64,000 nucleotides of DNA from Carboxydothermus hydrogenoformans Z-2901 (GCF_000012865.1 NC_007503.1:1900001-1964000), one strand, 5' to 3'. Counted from the stretch's first letter, positions 8,383 through 16,984 are shown. Notes: a model not told the origin generated them from the sequence alone. Numbers and translations are program-made.

Positions 8383-9649
8383 CCGCCTGCACCTCCGGGT
8401 AGAGCTCCGCCAATTTTTTTAATGTTTCCCTGTATTTTTCAATCAAGGAAGCTGGTTCAAAAATTAGGGCGTCAGCTCCAAACTGTCTTAGCCAGCTTAA
8501 AAATTCTTCAATACCACTTATGTAATCTTCAAAAATAAGATTCCCGGCCGAATCAAAATAATAATTGCAGGTGGGATGAACTATTTTTCTCACCTCTAAA
8601 ATAGGCTTTACTCTATCAATAGTATTTGCCCGGTTATAAAAAAGAACTTTTACCTTCTCTTTTCGACCTGTGCCAATTCCCCAACCGGGGGCTACCATGG
8701 CTTTAACACAAGTTTCTACCTCTTTAGGAATCGGCTCTTCTAAAACTTCAAGTTGTTCAATCCGATCAACGCGAAGTTTTTTGGCTGCCTCTCTTTTTCT
8801 TATAGGCTTGGCAATTAAATACCATGCCTGATTGTTTTGGTTATACACAAGGCCAAGGGGATAGAAAAATTGTTCTTTTCCTTTATAAGTAACTTTTATT
8901 TTCTTTTCTTCAAAAAGAGCACGACTAATTTCGTTTTTAATCATTATTAAAGTTTCATCTACAAGCTCCCGGGGACCATGGTAGTACCTGATTTTTCTTC
9001 TCTCTTCAAAATATTCTTCAATATGAGTATCAATCGTATAGATAAAAGTATTGCGGTAAGCTTTTAATTTATTTAAAACCTCGCTTAAAAGAGGATTATA
9101 TTGCATATAACGATATTTTCTTTCTAACTCCCTTATTACTTCATTTAACTCCTTCTTAATGCGGTGGCGATAGATAGGTAAAAATTTTTTCCCAAGTTGA
9201 TAAACTTCATCTTTTTTAAGCAAAAATCCATGAGCTGCAAGCTCTTTAAAATCATTTTGCAATGTTTCATAGCTAAAGCCTATTTCCTGCTCAAATTCTT
9301 TAAACTTTTTCTCAAGTTCCTTATAAAGTTCCGGAACTTTGACTTCCCTTTTCTCAGCCACTATCGCCAGAAGCCAAAGCTGCCTTATATCATCACTGCC
9401 AAAGCGCAAATCTTTTCTTAGATAAGATGTTTTTCTTCCTCTAAAGAGATACTTCCCTCGGCGGAGAATTTCTATAGGAAATCCCTGTTTAATTAATTCT
9501 TTAATATCATTGCGAATTGTTCGCTCCGCTGATAAAGGGAAATTTAAAAGCTCGGTAATTTGCTTAGAAGTTAATTCCTGGCCTGTATGTTGCAAAAAAA
9601 GTTCTCGAATACGTGCCTGGCGCATTTGAATCTCTATGTGTTTTGCCAC
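8375..9649 (-). CDS. WYL-domain transcriptional regulator, first of pair
   Basis: 424 aa. The N-terminal winged helix-turn-helix is clear (LTSKQITELLNF…SAERTIRNDIKEL, about residues 26-53), and a second wHTH-like region follows. The WYL domain has AWYLIAKP at about residue 270 and KKLRVDRIEQLEVL after it. A C-terminal WCX segment ends the protein. The start is GTG 9649 with GGAGGG 7 bases upstream; that ribosome site sits in the arm of a hairpin (see 9657-9682). It heads the minus-strand operon WYL-WYL-csx1-TIGR02619-like gene. Likely role: repressor or activator of this operon or of the cas genes. Confidence 0.82.
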   Translation of the reverse strand: MAKHIEIQMRQARIRELFLQHTGQELTSKQITELLNFPLSAERTIRNDIKELIKQGFPIEILRRGKYLFRGRKTSYLRKDLRFGSDDIRQLWLLAIVAEKREVKVPELYKELEKKFKEFEQEIGFSYETLQNDFKELAAHGFLLKKDEVYQLGKKFLPIYRHRIKKELNEVIRELERKYRYMQYNPLLSEVLNKLKAYRNTFIYTIDTHIEEYFEERRKIRYYHGPRELVDETLIMIKNEISRALFEEKKIKVTYKGKEQFFYPLGLVYNQNNQAWYLIAKPIRKREAAKKLRVDRIEQLEVLEEPIPKEVETCVKAMVAPGWGIGTGRKEKVKVLFYNRANTIDRVKPILEVRKIVHPTCNYYFDSAGNLIFEDYISGIEEFLSWLRQFGADALIFEPASLIEKYRETLKKLAELYPEVQADE

Positions 9650-9656
9650 ATTTCAT

Positions 9657-9682
9657 CCCTCCGGTTTTTTTCTTTACCGGAG
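9657..9682 (-). promoter_or_regulatory. Hairpin covering the WYL operon ribosome site
   Basis: CTCCGGT (9659-9665) and ACCGGAG (9676-9682) form a perfect 7-bp stem with a 10-base loop. In the minus-strand mRNA the 3' arm overlaps the GGAGGG ribosome site (complement of 9657-9662) of the first WYL gene. Folding would hide the site, giving translational control or a thermosensor-like switch. Confidence 0.45.
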
Positions 9683-9801
9683 AAATTTGACAAATTATTA
9701 GAAAATCCTGCTTGCTTCCTCTTATTTTATCGCCATATAATTAAGCTTTTACCAATTCACTAAAACGTTCATCTCTGAAAATTTCTACCAATAAAACAAA
9801 T

Positions 9802-9831
9802 GCCCCGGGAAAAGAAGGCGAAACCCGGGGC
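9802..9831 (-). terminator. Terminator after the stand-alone CARF gene
   Basis: Perfect 8-bp stem GCCCCGGG / CCCGGGGC. On the minus strand it follows the CARF-gene stop (9850) by about 20 bp and is trailed by ATTTGTTTTATT. It separates the CARF/DUF1848 unit from the WYL operon. Confidence 0.7.
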
Positions 9832-9849
9832 TATGAGAATTTTTAAGGT

Positions 9850-10272
9850 TTACAAATAAACAATTTCCCCTGGTATGTAAGGATTGTTTTCCTGCTCGCT
9901 GCGACTTCTTCGGTCAATTAGAGCAATTGTTTTTACCAAAAATCCTTGGTTCTCCAGACGTTCGGCAGTTTTTTGCACAAGGTATTGAAGGGCTGTCGTA
10001 CCTCCGGTGATATTAACTACTATTTCAGCATCGAAATCAAGCAAATCTTTTAAGCTTTTCCAGACCATTTCGGTCTCGTGAAAAGATGTAAAAGGGTCGT
10101 CAACTATAAATACAGAATATCCTCCCATATACCCTGCCTTTTCCATGATATCAAGAAGCCTTTCTTTTCCTTTCTCAGAGGTTAAACAAAATAAAAAATC
10201 CGGCTTTACATGATAAAGCGCCGAATAAAGTAATCCCGGAGACATGCCCAAGGGTGAGATTAGCATTTTCAT
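9850..10272 (-). CDS. Stand-alone CARF protein, candidate ring nuclease
   Basis: About 140 aa, essentially one Rossmann-like CARF domain. It starts LISPLGMSPGLLYSAL (phosphate-binding loop region) and has the ligand motif VVNITGGTTALQYL at about residues 83-96, with no effector domain attached. CARF-only proteins of this size include ring nucleases (Crn1 type) that degrade cyclic tetra-adenylate and switch off the type III response; that role is inferred. The start is ATG 10272, because AGGAG lies 8 bases upstream and would be inside the coding region if the TTG at 10293 were used. A broken second copy of this gene lies at 40096-40258, next to the type I-B operon. Confidence 0.75.
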   Translation of the reverse strand: MKMLISPLGMSPGLLYSALYHVKPDFLFCLTSEKGKERLLDIMEKAGYMGGYSVFIVDDPFTSFHETEMVWKSLKDLLDFDAEIVVNITGGTTALQYLVQKTAERLENQGFLVKTIALIDRRSRSEQENNPYIPGEIVYL

Positions 10273-10328
10273 TTTTCTTTCTCCTTTCTTCAAGCTTTTC
10301 AGATTCTGAATGCAAAAAACAGTATGCT

Positions 10329-11258
10329 TTAAAAAAGAGTCGGCTCCGCTTCTCCCCCGTCATACTTCCCGATTAACAGGGGGGAGTTTGGGTCATGTTT
10401 TTCGTAATTTTTTTTCCCCGCTTCATAGCTTCCCGCATAACAGTATTTACACCCGTGCAGGCAGGTATCGTAAACGCCTACATCTTTACTGACCACACAA
10501 CCGCATTCCTGCCGCTGGCTTTTATCCTTTAAGTGGAGTTTTTCGGGTAAAGTAAGAGAAAATACTTTTTCAATATAATCCGCATCAATGCATTTGCCTG
10601 GCATGATGCCTGCCGCAGGAAGATAGGCTATATTTTCAGCGCAGCTCTGGATTTCTAAGCCCAATTTTTTTGCTTCTTCAGCCATAAAATAGGCAAAACT
10701 CTTTATTATCACTTCCGGGGGCTGATAAATCTCTATTCCTTCTTCTTTCAGCTTCTTAAAGTTTATGGTAGCTTTACGGTACTCATCCACAAAACTTATC
10801 ACTACACGGGTGGTAAAATCTTTTAATTCATTTAAAATATACGAAAACTTCTCCCGGTGATAGTCACTGCTGTGAACATTGCTGAAAATTACCGGGTCAT
10901 ACCGCCAGATGACTTTTTCTTTGCCGATTTTTTCTGAAAGCTTTTTAAAAGTTTTTATTCGCTTTTCTACGGACGGTAAAAAGGGCTCCATTTCCGGGCC
11001 GTAGCCATTTAAAGTATATTGAAAATAAAAGCGATAGCCTCTATCCTGCAGCTCATCAAGGTATTTCATAAAAGGAGCAGGGTTTTTGGTCCAGAAAACA
11101 ATAGCTGTAACATCTTCGGGGCGAAGAGAAATTTTGCTCATTTGTTTAGCATTATAAGGATTTTTAAAAATAAAATACCCTTCCCTTATTCTATTCATAA
11201 ACCATTCGCCGTAAAAAGCCGGAATATCAGTCCGGCGGCTGGCGCTGATAATCTGCAT
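10329..11258 (-). CDS. DUF1848 family protein with C-terminal cysteine cluster
   Basis: 309 aa from ATG 11258, which has AGGAG about 10 bases upstream; the ATG at 11267 is too close to it. The N-terminus IISASRRTDIPAFYGEWF is the DUF1848 signature. The C-terminus holds a metal-binding cluster: CGCVVSKDVGVYDTC followed by LHGCKYCYAG. The family is widespread, has a TIM-barrel-like look and may relate to radical-SAM or Fe-S proteins, but its reaction is unknown to me. It lies 56 bp upstream of the CARF-only gene on the same strand, so the two may share a transcript. Confidence 0.8.
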   Translation of the reverse strand: MQIISASRRTDIPAFYGEWFMNRIREGYFIFKNPYNAKQMSKISLRPEDVTAIVFWTKNPAPFMKYLDELQDRGYRFYFQYTLNGYGPEMEPFLPSVEKRIKTFKKLSEKIGKEKVIWRYDPVIFSNVHSSDYHREKFSYILNELKDFTTRVVISFVDEYRKATINFKKLKEEGIEIYQPPEVIIKSFAYFMAEEAKKLGLEIQSCAENIAYLPAAGIMPGKCIDADYIEKVFSLTLPEKLHLKDKSQRQECGCVVSKDVGVYDTCLHGCKYCYAGSYEAGKKNYEKHDPNSPLLIGKYDGGEAEPTLF

Positions 11259-11411
11259 TAGAATCATACTCCTTTTTTAATAGTTTATCATCGAACTTTT
11301 GTTCTGGTCAATTAGAGATTTTGCTTAACCATTTTTCCGCAAAACTAAACTGCAGTATTCACATTTTATCGCGGAATTAAGCGATTACTTCCATCTAAAA
11401 CTTTTAGTACT

Positions 11412-11984
11412 TCAATTCCATCCAGCACAACTTAGAAAACCATCAAGAACCCATAAAAAATGCCCTGGAAAACTTTTAAATCCAGAGCATTGATTTCCCG
11501 CACCGTTACCGTTATAATTTCCCAGCAATCCGGTCAGCGGGTTGACACCTTTGGCCATTTCCAGCCGGATTCTGGTCATAGTATCAAGGAGAGTCTGGAC
11601 CGATACAATCCCTTTAAACAGCTGGTTTCTGGTAACAATAATATAATCGTAAAGCTTGAGTCTATTCCGGTTCACGGCAATCTGGGAGACTATTTCAATG
11701 GGAGTATCTTCCTCGACCACCAGAGGAGAAGTATCCATTATCGCTGTTATCGGGCGCTCGAAATACAGAGGTACCCCATACTGCCTCCCCAGGTAGCGAT
11801 CAAGACGGTAGCGCATCAACAATCCCACCGGTTTTTCCACTTCAACCACCATTTTTTTTACTTCCCGCACCAAACAGTCTTTGCGGACAATTTCGGCGTT
11901 TTCCGTAATTTCTCCAACCGTAAAGGCATGCTTCCAGCCATTGTGGCGTCGGCTGGAAACATGCCGCAGTACCTTCTGCTCCAA
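11412..11984 (-). pseudogene. Truncated CBS-GGDEF signalling protein
   Basis: The frame reads as the middle of a CBS-pair/GGDEF protein: VGLLMRYRLDRYLGRQYG, then ITAIMDTSPLVVEEDTPIEI (first CBS repeat), YDYIIVTRNQLFKGIVSVQ, and the linker MAKGVNPLTGLLGN that normally opens a diguanylate-cyclase domain. It then stops making sense within a few residues and runs straight into a terminator (11454-11489). The GGDEF catalytic part is missing, and the N-terminal part appears shortened (VREVKKMVVEVEKPVGLL looks spliced). It is a deletion remnant, probably without function. Confidence 0.7.
11454..11489 (-). terminator. Intrinsic terminator
   Basis: TGCCCTGG (11461-11468) pairs with CCAGAGCA (11482-11489). 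On the minus strand a T run follows (complement of 11454-11460). It lies inside the open frame of the CBS-GGDEF remnant, which supports a deletion joining gene body to terminator. Confidence 0.6.
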
Positions 11985-12364
11985 ACTTTTATCCAGGTTG
12001 GCTTTCGGATAGACAAACAGTACTAATAAATGCCTCAGTACTGTCGAACTCCGGTACGAAAATGACAGCCGAGGACCAAGAAAAAGAGAACGCCGCTTAA
12101 CAAAAGACCCTATATCTTACGGAACTTTCTTCGTCAATATATTTATACTCCGGTGGGCATTGATTTCTAATAGTCAGTTCGTTTCAACTATTTACGTTTT
12201 CTCATCTTTTTCCATATATCTTGAAAGTTTTCTACGAACTTTATACCAAAAGCATTTATTATATTCATAATAATTTTTATAATCATCACATTTATTAATA
12301 TAATGATTATCCATTTTAAGGTGTAAACCATTCCATTATTCATCATTATTCATCCTTTAATTTT
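11985..12364. other. Intergenic, nothing recognised
   Basis: About 380 bp between two broken genes. The first 40 bp still extend the CBS-GGDEF remnant frame (…LDKSLEQ). The rest is AT-rich, and I see no gene, repeat or clear promoter. Confidence 0.4.
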
Positions 12365-13010
12365 TTATGGAATATAAGATGTGCCAAACTTAATATAGCC
12401 TTTTACATTGACTGAGTTAATCAGAATGCCACCTATGCCCTTAATACCAAAATAACATCCAACAATATAATCATAGTCCATTTGTAAATATGAATTGCTC
12501 TTTGAAGGATTAACACAAGTATTTGTTAATTTGCTTATTTTATCTATTTGCCACCAGTAAAGAGAAGGGGGGACGCTACTTCGATATTCGCCCCGTATGC
12601 AGCTGTCCAATATTTTGTTGTACCACTCTTATAATATTTCCCGGTGGCAGAATACTTCATAATTAATGAGAAGGTGATTTGGGCATTATAGCTTACAGTT
12701 GCAGTACCGGTAGTAGCGGTAGTAGCCTGAGTAGTGATATCATTAGTATTATTGCTATTTTTTACATTAGTACCATTATCAGCACATACAATTATTGTCT
12801 TAGGCAGTTTTTTAGCCTCTTGAATAACCATTTCAAGGTTTCGCACTGTTACATCTCTAATAACTGGTATATCTGTTTTTTTGACAGCACTTGGATCTAA
12901 ACCGTATTTTTCAAAAATATCATTCATATTATCTTTTGTGATTACAGTATCTGGATTAAATGTTATTTATTGTTGAACGGAATCTGTAGTAGTAGTGGTT
13001 GACGCAAAGG
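12365..13010 (-). pseudogene. Broken exported/surface protein gene
   Basis: Two minus-strand frames belong together. The upstream one (12927-12544) reads NDIFEKYGLDPSAVKKTD… through a threonine-rich stretch to NIEVASPLLFTGGK. The downstream one (12610-12365) takes over as …PSLYWWQIDKISKLTNTC… and ends GYIKFGTSYIP. The switch is at a run of six G/C near 12567-12573, so a homopolymer indel is likely. Upstream of 12927 the frame continues (…TFNPDTVITKDN) but meets an in-frame TAA and then a TGA, so the gene is broken more than once. The second half has the look of a secreted beta-rich domain. No family recognised. Confidence 0.55.
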
Positions 13011-13284
13011 AAATATTAGTTCAATTTTCAGCTTCACCCCCAATATCGGTTGGTGTGATATTTTGTGATTTTTAAAGATATCGGGGGCAGTCGCTCACGA
13101 CGATTCATCGTCGCCTCTTTCGTCAAAAATTTTGATTTACACCTTTCAATCCCAGAAAAAAGCACGAATAGCAGGTTGATTAATAATGAGCCCCGGTCAT
13201 TCCAAGTTGTGGCTGTTGTTCTTGGGTCTATTTTTTATCAATACGCATTTGCTCCAAAAGCAATATTTATAAAAAATAAAACCA

Positions 13285-13306
13285 AACCCCGGTTTTTCCC
13301 GGGGTT
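13285..13306 (-). terminator. Terminator of the lipoprotein gene
   Basis: AACCCCGG / CCGGGGTT, an 8-bp perfect stem directly after the lipoprotein stop on the minus strand, followed by TTGGTTTTATTTTTTAT. Confidence 0.75.
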
Positions 13307-13307
13307 A

Positions 13308-13982
13308 TTAAAATTTCATTGGTGGAATATGTTCTGGTCGTTCAACTACATAATATGGCCCGCTAAATCCTTTCCCTGCTACATCAATTACAATATATTT
13401 TCCAACACTAATTTTTCTATAATTTTTTGAAACTCTCATGTCATCCATTAATTCATGATTTGGTTGAAGGTTATTTATTTCTAATTTTACATATTCCAGT
13501 TGTCCTCTCATTGCAGTTAATAAAACTATTGTATGTTTACTTCCTTCTACTTTATAATCACGAACATAACCATAATAATCGTCAGGGTTATTTAATCCTC
13601 TTGGTCCTGCAAATGCATCAATAGTTAATTGTTCTTGCGGGGTAAGATTTTTCTCTTTACCTTTTATTAATTTTATCAATTCCTGTTCATTGTTTACTTT
13701 AACAATTTTTATGTTTGGTAACGGATATGGTGGATTTTTTAAGAATGCAACTTTTACATCAGGTTTATCAACAACTATTTCTTCGTTTTTATTTTGTTCT
13801 TGCCCGTTTCCGTTATTTTGCACATTATTTTGTTTAATTTGATTTTGCACATTATTAACGACTTGACCCACATTATCTTTCACCGCATTTTTAATTTTTT
13901 CCGCCTGGCAACCGCACCCGCTGGCGGTTAAGGTTAAAACTAACACTCCCACTAAAAGTAAAACTAATTTTAGATTACCCAT
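13308..13982 (-). CDS. Putative lipoprotein
   Basis: 224 aa. It has a type II signal peptide: a basic start, a hydrophobic LVLLLVGVLVLTL stretch and the lipobox LTASGC, with Cys about residue 23. A low-complexity N/Q-rich linker (VQNQIKQNNVQNNGNGQEQ) spans about 40-65, and a globular C-terminal domain follows (PYPLPNIKIVKVNNEQELI…). It is expected to be anchored on the outer face of the membrane. The family is not recognised, and the surrounding genes are remnants, so context does not help. The gene is intact with its own terminator. Confidence 0.7.
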   Translation of the reverse strand: MGNLKLVLLLVGVLVLTLTASGCGCQAEKIKNAVKDNVGQVVNNVQNQIKQNNVQNNGNGQEQNKNEEIVVDKPDVKVAFLKNPPYPLPNIKIVKVNNEQELIKLIKGKEKNLTPQEQLTIDAFAGPRGLNNPDDYYGYVRDYKVEGSKHTIVLLTAMRGQLEYVKLEINNLQPNHELMDDMRVSKNYRKISVGKYIVIDVAGKGFSGPYYVVERPEHIPPMKF

Positions 13983-14144
13983 AACTACCGAACTCCTAAA
14001 ATTTTGTTAAAACTGTTACTCAATTTGCCAAACCGCTGAAGATACTTGAGTTTCACCAGCATAAAAGATGGCTTATTCTCCCCAATCCTTTGTTTTCCTG
14101 CTTTACTTTTTAATCCATTAAGAATTTAATCCATTAAGAATTTT

Positions 14145-14224
14145 TTACCTCCACACACCCAAAGCCCTTGTAAATACTTTTTATCAAAAAAGAAAAACAA
14201 GCGGTCATCGGCCGGAAGACGGCC
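14145..14224 (-). pseudogene. cas6 remnant with internal deletion
   Basis: On the minus strand this reads GRLPADDRLFFFFDKKYLQ, almost identical to GRLPVDDRLFFFFDEEYLQ of the intact cas6 at 17740-18486. It then jumps to bases matching the last codons of that gene (GGGCTTTGGGTGTG, then TAA). About 150 bp of the C-terminal region, including the glycine-rich loop, are missing. Nothing recognisable is left upstream of GRLP. It shows that a third cas6, and so probably another Csm locus or a duplicated segment, once stood here. Confidence 0.75.
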
Positions 14225-14281
14225 GAAACCTAAATCGGTTCTCCTAATTTTTCAGCTTTTAAACGCTTTTTCAACCTCCCC

Positions 14282-14968
14282 TTAATCTCCTTTCGAAGCG
14301 GGTAGATACGGGATAAGCCTTGCTGCCAGATTTTCTATGGGCAGGGATTGCAGCCATACCTTGCCCGGCCCCTTCAACGTAGCAAGAAACAATCCTTCAC
14401 CGCCAAACAGAACATTGGTAAACCCTTTTACCATTTCAATCTCAAAGGTAACAGTAGGCTCAAACATCGCTACATGGCCCTGGTCCACCTTTAAAATATC
14501 ATTACTTCCCAGTTCATATTCGACTACTGCTCCATCGATTTCAACAAAGCAAAGACCCGGGCCTGTTACTTTCTCCAGAATAAAACCTTCTCCGCCAAAA
14601 AGACCGCTCCCAATTTTCTTTCTAAAGAAAATTTCCAATTTAACACTGCTTTCTCCGCATAAAAAAGCTTTTTTTTGGCAGATGATCGACTGGCCTGCCT
14701 TTAGCTCCAACGGAATAATTTTTCCGGGAAATGACGAAGCAAAAGCAATTTCCCCGCTATCCCTAGTGCAGGTATAAGTGGTCATAAAAAGCGTTTCTCC
14801 CGCCAGCTTACGGGCAATCCCTTTCAGTAAGCCCCCTTCCATATTGGTTTGCATTTCAAAACCCTCAGACATCCACGCCATGCCACCAGCCTGCGTAAAA
14901 ACCTTTTCTCCCTTTCCCAGGGTTAAAATTACGACCGGCAAAGTCTCCCCCACAATTTTAAAATTCAT
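14282..14968 (-). CDS. AIM24 family protein (TIGR00266-like)
   Basis: 228 aa, beta-rich. Typical family stretches are present: GEKVFTQAGGMAWMSEGFEM at the start, GSGLFGGEGFILEKVTGPG in the middle and NVLFGGEGLFLATLKGPGKVWLQSLP near the end. These GGEG repeats define the AIM24/DUF124 fold, a single-chain beta structure found in many bacteria. The cellular role in bacteria is not established. The gene is intact, lies alone among decayed genes on the same strand, and has no visible link to the CRISPR modules. Confidence 0.85.
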   Translation of the reverse strand: MNFKIVGETLPVVILTLGKGEKVFTQAGGMAWMSEGFEMQTNMEGGLLKGIARKLAGETLFMTTYTCTRDSGEIAFASSFPGKIIPLELKAGQSIICQKKAFLCGESSVKLEIFFRKKIGSGLFGGEGFILEKVTGPGLCFVEIDGAVVEYELGSNDILKVDQGHVAMFEPTVTFEIEMVKGFTNVLFGGEGLFLATLKGPGKVWLQSLPIENLAARLIPYLPASKGD

Positions 14969-15034
14969 AGATACACCACCCTTATATTATTTAAAATCTC
15001 CCGTATAATTTTTTAAAATTATTTTCCTCTAAAC

Positions 15035-15427
15035 TTACCAAAGGGCTCGGTCAAGTTCGTAAATTACATAACGGCGAGTAAACATACGGCATTTGACAAC
15101 CATCGTTTCACCATCTTTTTCGTAAAATATTCCAGACCCCAGTCGATCCTTAAATTTCCAACCATACTTTGAAAGTCGTTCATTGAGAAGAGATTCATTA
15201 TATTCACTTTTAGCGATATATTTTGAGCCGTCAGACGAAATAAGGGCTATTCTTTCCCCAAAAAATTCAAGGCGTGCTACGCCAAATAAGACTGGAATTG
15301 GGTTTCCTTCCTGGAATAAGTAGAAGATTTTAATATTTAGAGTAACAATTAACAAAATTAGCAAGGTAACTAAAATCAAAATTATCTTTCTTTTAGCTTT
15401 TATTCGGTTAGACCGCACTGATAACAT
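15035..15427 (-). CDS. Hypothetical single-pass membrane protein
   Basis: 130 aa. A basic N-terminus (NRIKAKRK) precedes one strong membrane segment (IILILVTLLILLIVTLNI, about 15-32), and the rest would be outside the membrane. The extracellular part is a small mixed domain (YIAKSEYNESLLNERLSKYG…FYEKDGETMVVKCRMF). No family recognised. It overlaps no real gene. Fragments of other exported-protein genes lie directly upstream at 15461-15890. Confidence 0.55.
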   Translation of the reverse strand: MLSVRSNRIKAKRKIILILVTLLILLIVTLNIKIFYLFQEGNPIPVLFGVARLEFFGERIALISSDGSKYIAKSEYNESLLNERLSKYGWKFKDRLGSGIFYEKDGETMVVKCRMFTRRYVIYELDRALW

Positions 15428-15460
15428 TTCCCCTTCTTACCCCTATGTAATTATTAATGG

Positions 15461-15672
15461 CTATGGCTTTTGCTTAACATCTGTAATAAGCCATTTCGTT
15501 CCACGCCTTTCAATCGTAAGAGTTATCCCCATCCGCAATTCTTCTCCAGGCACACTCGTTATCTCAACAACATCCCCTTCAAAGATAAACTTATTTTTAT
15601 TTACCCTTTTCATATTTTTATATTCAATTCGGTCCGGCCAGGGACTGGAAACTTTTCTTCCTAAAGTTAATT
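15461..15672 (-). pseudogene. C-terminal fragment of an unknown gene
   Basis: The minus strand is open for about 70 codons and reads like conserved protein (KFIFEGDVVEITSVPGEEL, then MGITLTIERRGTKWLITDVK) to a TAG at 15461. There is no ribosome site or proper start; the only ATG (KNMKRVNK) is internal. The open frame begins just where the SIMPL fragment ends, so the two remnants were joined by deletion. Family not recognised. Confidence 0.45.
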
Positions 15673-15894
15673 AATTTCAAATTCACAGGTTACTACAGCT
15701 GTAATTTCTTTTTCTATTGAAGATGTATCAAATATCCCCATATCAGAAACATCAGTGGAATATGGTGCTGTTATTTGAAAAACCCCCATTTTCGATGACC
15801 TCAATTTTCCAACTTTTACTCCTGTAAACTTTGCAATCTGTTCCGCCCTTTGCATAGCATCCTTTGTGGCAAGCCCTAACATCCCCGCAAAGAT
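15667..15894 (-). pseudogene. SIMPL/DUF541-domain C-terminal fragment
   Basis: The frame reads ATKDAMQRAEQIAKFTGVKV, then SSKMGVFQITAPYSTDVSD and KEITAVVTCEFEIN. This is the last third of a SIMPL (DUF541) domain; complete proteins are about three times longer. A TGA stands 7 codons before the only ATG, and no ribosome site is present. The N-terminal two thirds are gone. Confidence 0.65.
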
Positions 15895-16012
15895 CTCATC
15901 TCATTATCCTTAATTTGACTAAAATAACACCACTTTTTGTTAATAATTCATTTTGCCACTTATAACCTATTTTTCATAAACATTAACCATGTTGGACGGG
16001 TTGAAGTTGTCA

Positions 16013-16122
16013 TTAATATTTAAATTCTTCATCCCCCGTATCGTTAGGCAGAACAATATAATACACAACACCATAATCCCACTTCCCCACCCTCACCGAA
16101 AGGTCGTCAGCGCCAGGTAGTA
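16013..16122 (-). pseudogene. Small C-terminal gene fragment
   Basis: About 30 codons read like protein on the minus strand (ADDLSVRVGKWDYGVVYYIV, ending NDTGDEEFKY). A TAA stands directly upstream and there is no start. It is probably the end of another lost gene. The rest of 15895-16281 shows nothing recognisable. Confidence 0.3.
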
Positions 16123-16281
16123 CACTTTACACCTTAAGCGGTACGCATGTACTCTGTGAACCGTACACCTTTACCGCATTAGTAGCCTTGCAATCTCAAA
16201 GCCATCTTAAAAAGCGGTCGACTTCACCCTTCGACCTAAGGGGACGCTCTCAACGACTCTTCCGGCTACGCCTAAAAAACA

Positions 16282-16749
16282 TTATAATTCTTCCACCAAT
16301 TCGTTAGCCCAGTTAGCTAACTGGATAGAAGCATCTAATTCGCGATATCTTTTGGCATATTCATCAGCACGACTACGCCATACAGCAACGTCTATCGTCG
16401 GTATAAATTTTATTTCCGACTTTGTTATTCGCCATTCACGTGCGCCAACTGCCGCATCAGCTACTTCTTTAGCCGTCTCATGCAATAGTTTAAGCATATC
16501 ACGTTCTACAATTGCTTCCATCAACGTTCTTCCATCAGGTAGCCTTACGGCTATATTTGTTTTGTTAATGGCAGTAGTTATTTTCTGCAATTTTTCTACA
16601 AGCATCAGTATTTTTTCCATCAACTGTTCCGGATTTTCTGCAGGTGCATCGCCTTCTTGAACTCTTGCATCGTGACACGCACGCGCACGTAAAGCAGCAA
16701 TTTCTTCTTTTATCCGTTTTCGTTCTAATAATGCTTCCGCAAGTTTCAT
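16282..16749 (-). CDS. DIP1984 family protein
   Basis: 155 aa from ATG 16749, with GGGAG 8 bases upstream; the longer frame to 16770 starts inside the ribosome-site region. The sequence follows the DIP1984 (septicolysin-like) family closely: KLAEALLERKRIKEEIAALR, then ARVQEGDAPAENPEQLMEKI, INKTNIAVRLPDGRTLMEAI, and SEIKFIPTIDVAVWRSRADE. It is a mostly helical coiled-coil protein. Its biochemical role is unknown, and reports of a toxin-like name do not establish activity. It is intact and isolated between pseudogenes. Confidence 0.85.
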   Translation of the reverse strand: MKLAEALLERKRIKEEIAALRARACHDARVQEGDAPAENPEQLMEKILMLVEKLQKITTAINKTNIAVRLPDGRTLMEAIVERDMLKLLHETAKEVADAAVGAREWRITKSEIKFIPTIDVAVWRSRADEYAKRYRELDASIQLANWANELVEEL

Positions 16750-16819
16750 TTTATCTCCCAACTTGGGCAATCATCTCCCAAATCGGGAATATTCCCTCCT
16801 TTCTAACCCGGATTTGTTT

Positions 16820-16984
16820 TTACCTTGCGAAGATAATATCACCGCCGACACACAGCGCCAATCCAAATCTAAGTTTCATTTTCTCCATCCCTCGGATTGT
16901 GTGCACTTCAAAGCCAAAAGAAACGTCTAATCGGTTGTTCACTCGTTCTACGCTGGTACTTTTTTTGTCAACAGCGGATTTAAA
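16820..16984 (-). mobile_element. C-terminal relic of a DDE transposase
   Basis: The minus strand reads KKSTSVERVNNRLDVSFGFE, then HTIRGMEKMKLRFGLALCVG, ending GDIIFAR. The 'S-VERV-NRL…G-E-HTIRG' pattern is the end of an IS4/IS1182-like transposase, carrying the last catalytic Glu. Only about 50 codons remain. Confidence 0.55.

Noticed and set aside
15470-15664. Plus-strand 64-aa frame
   Set aside because: The complementary strand carries a more protein-like fragment (GDVVEITSVPGEEL…); the plus frame is its shadow.
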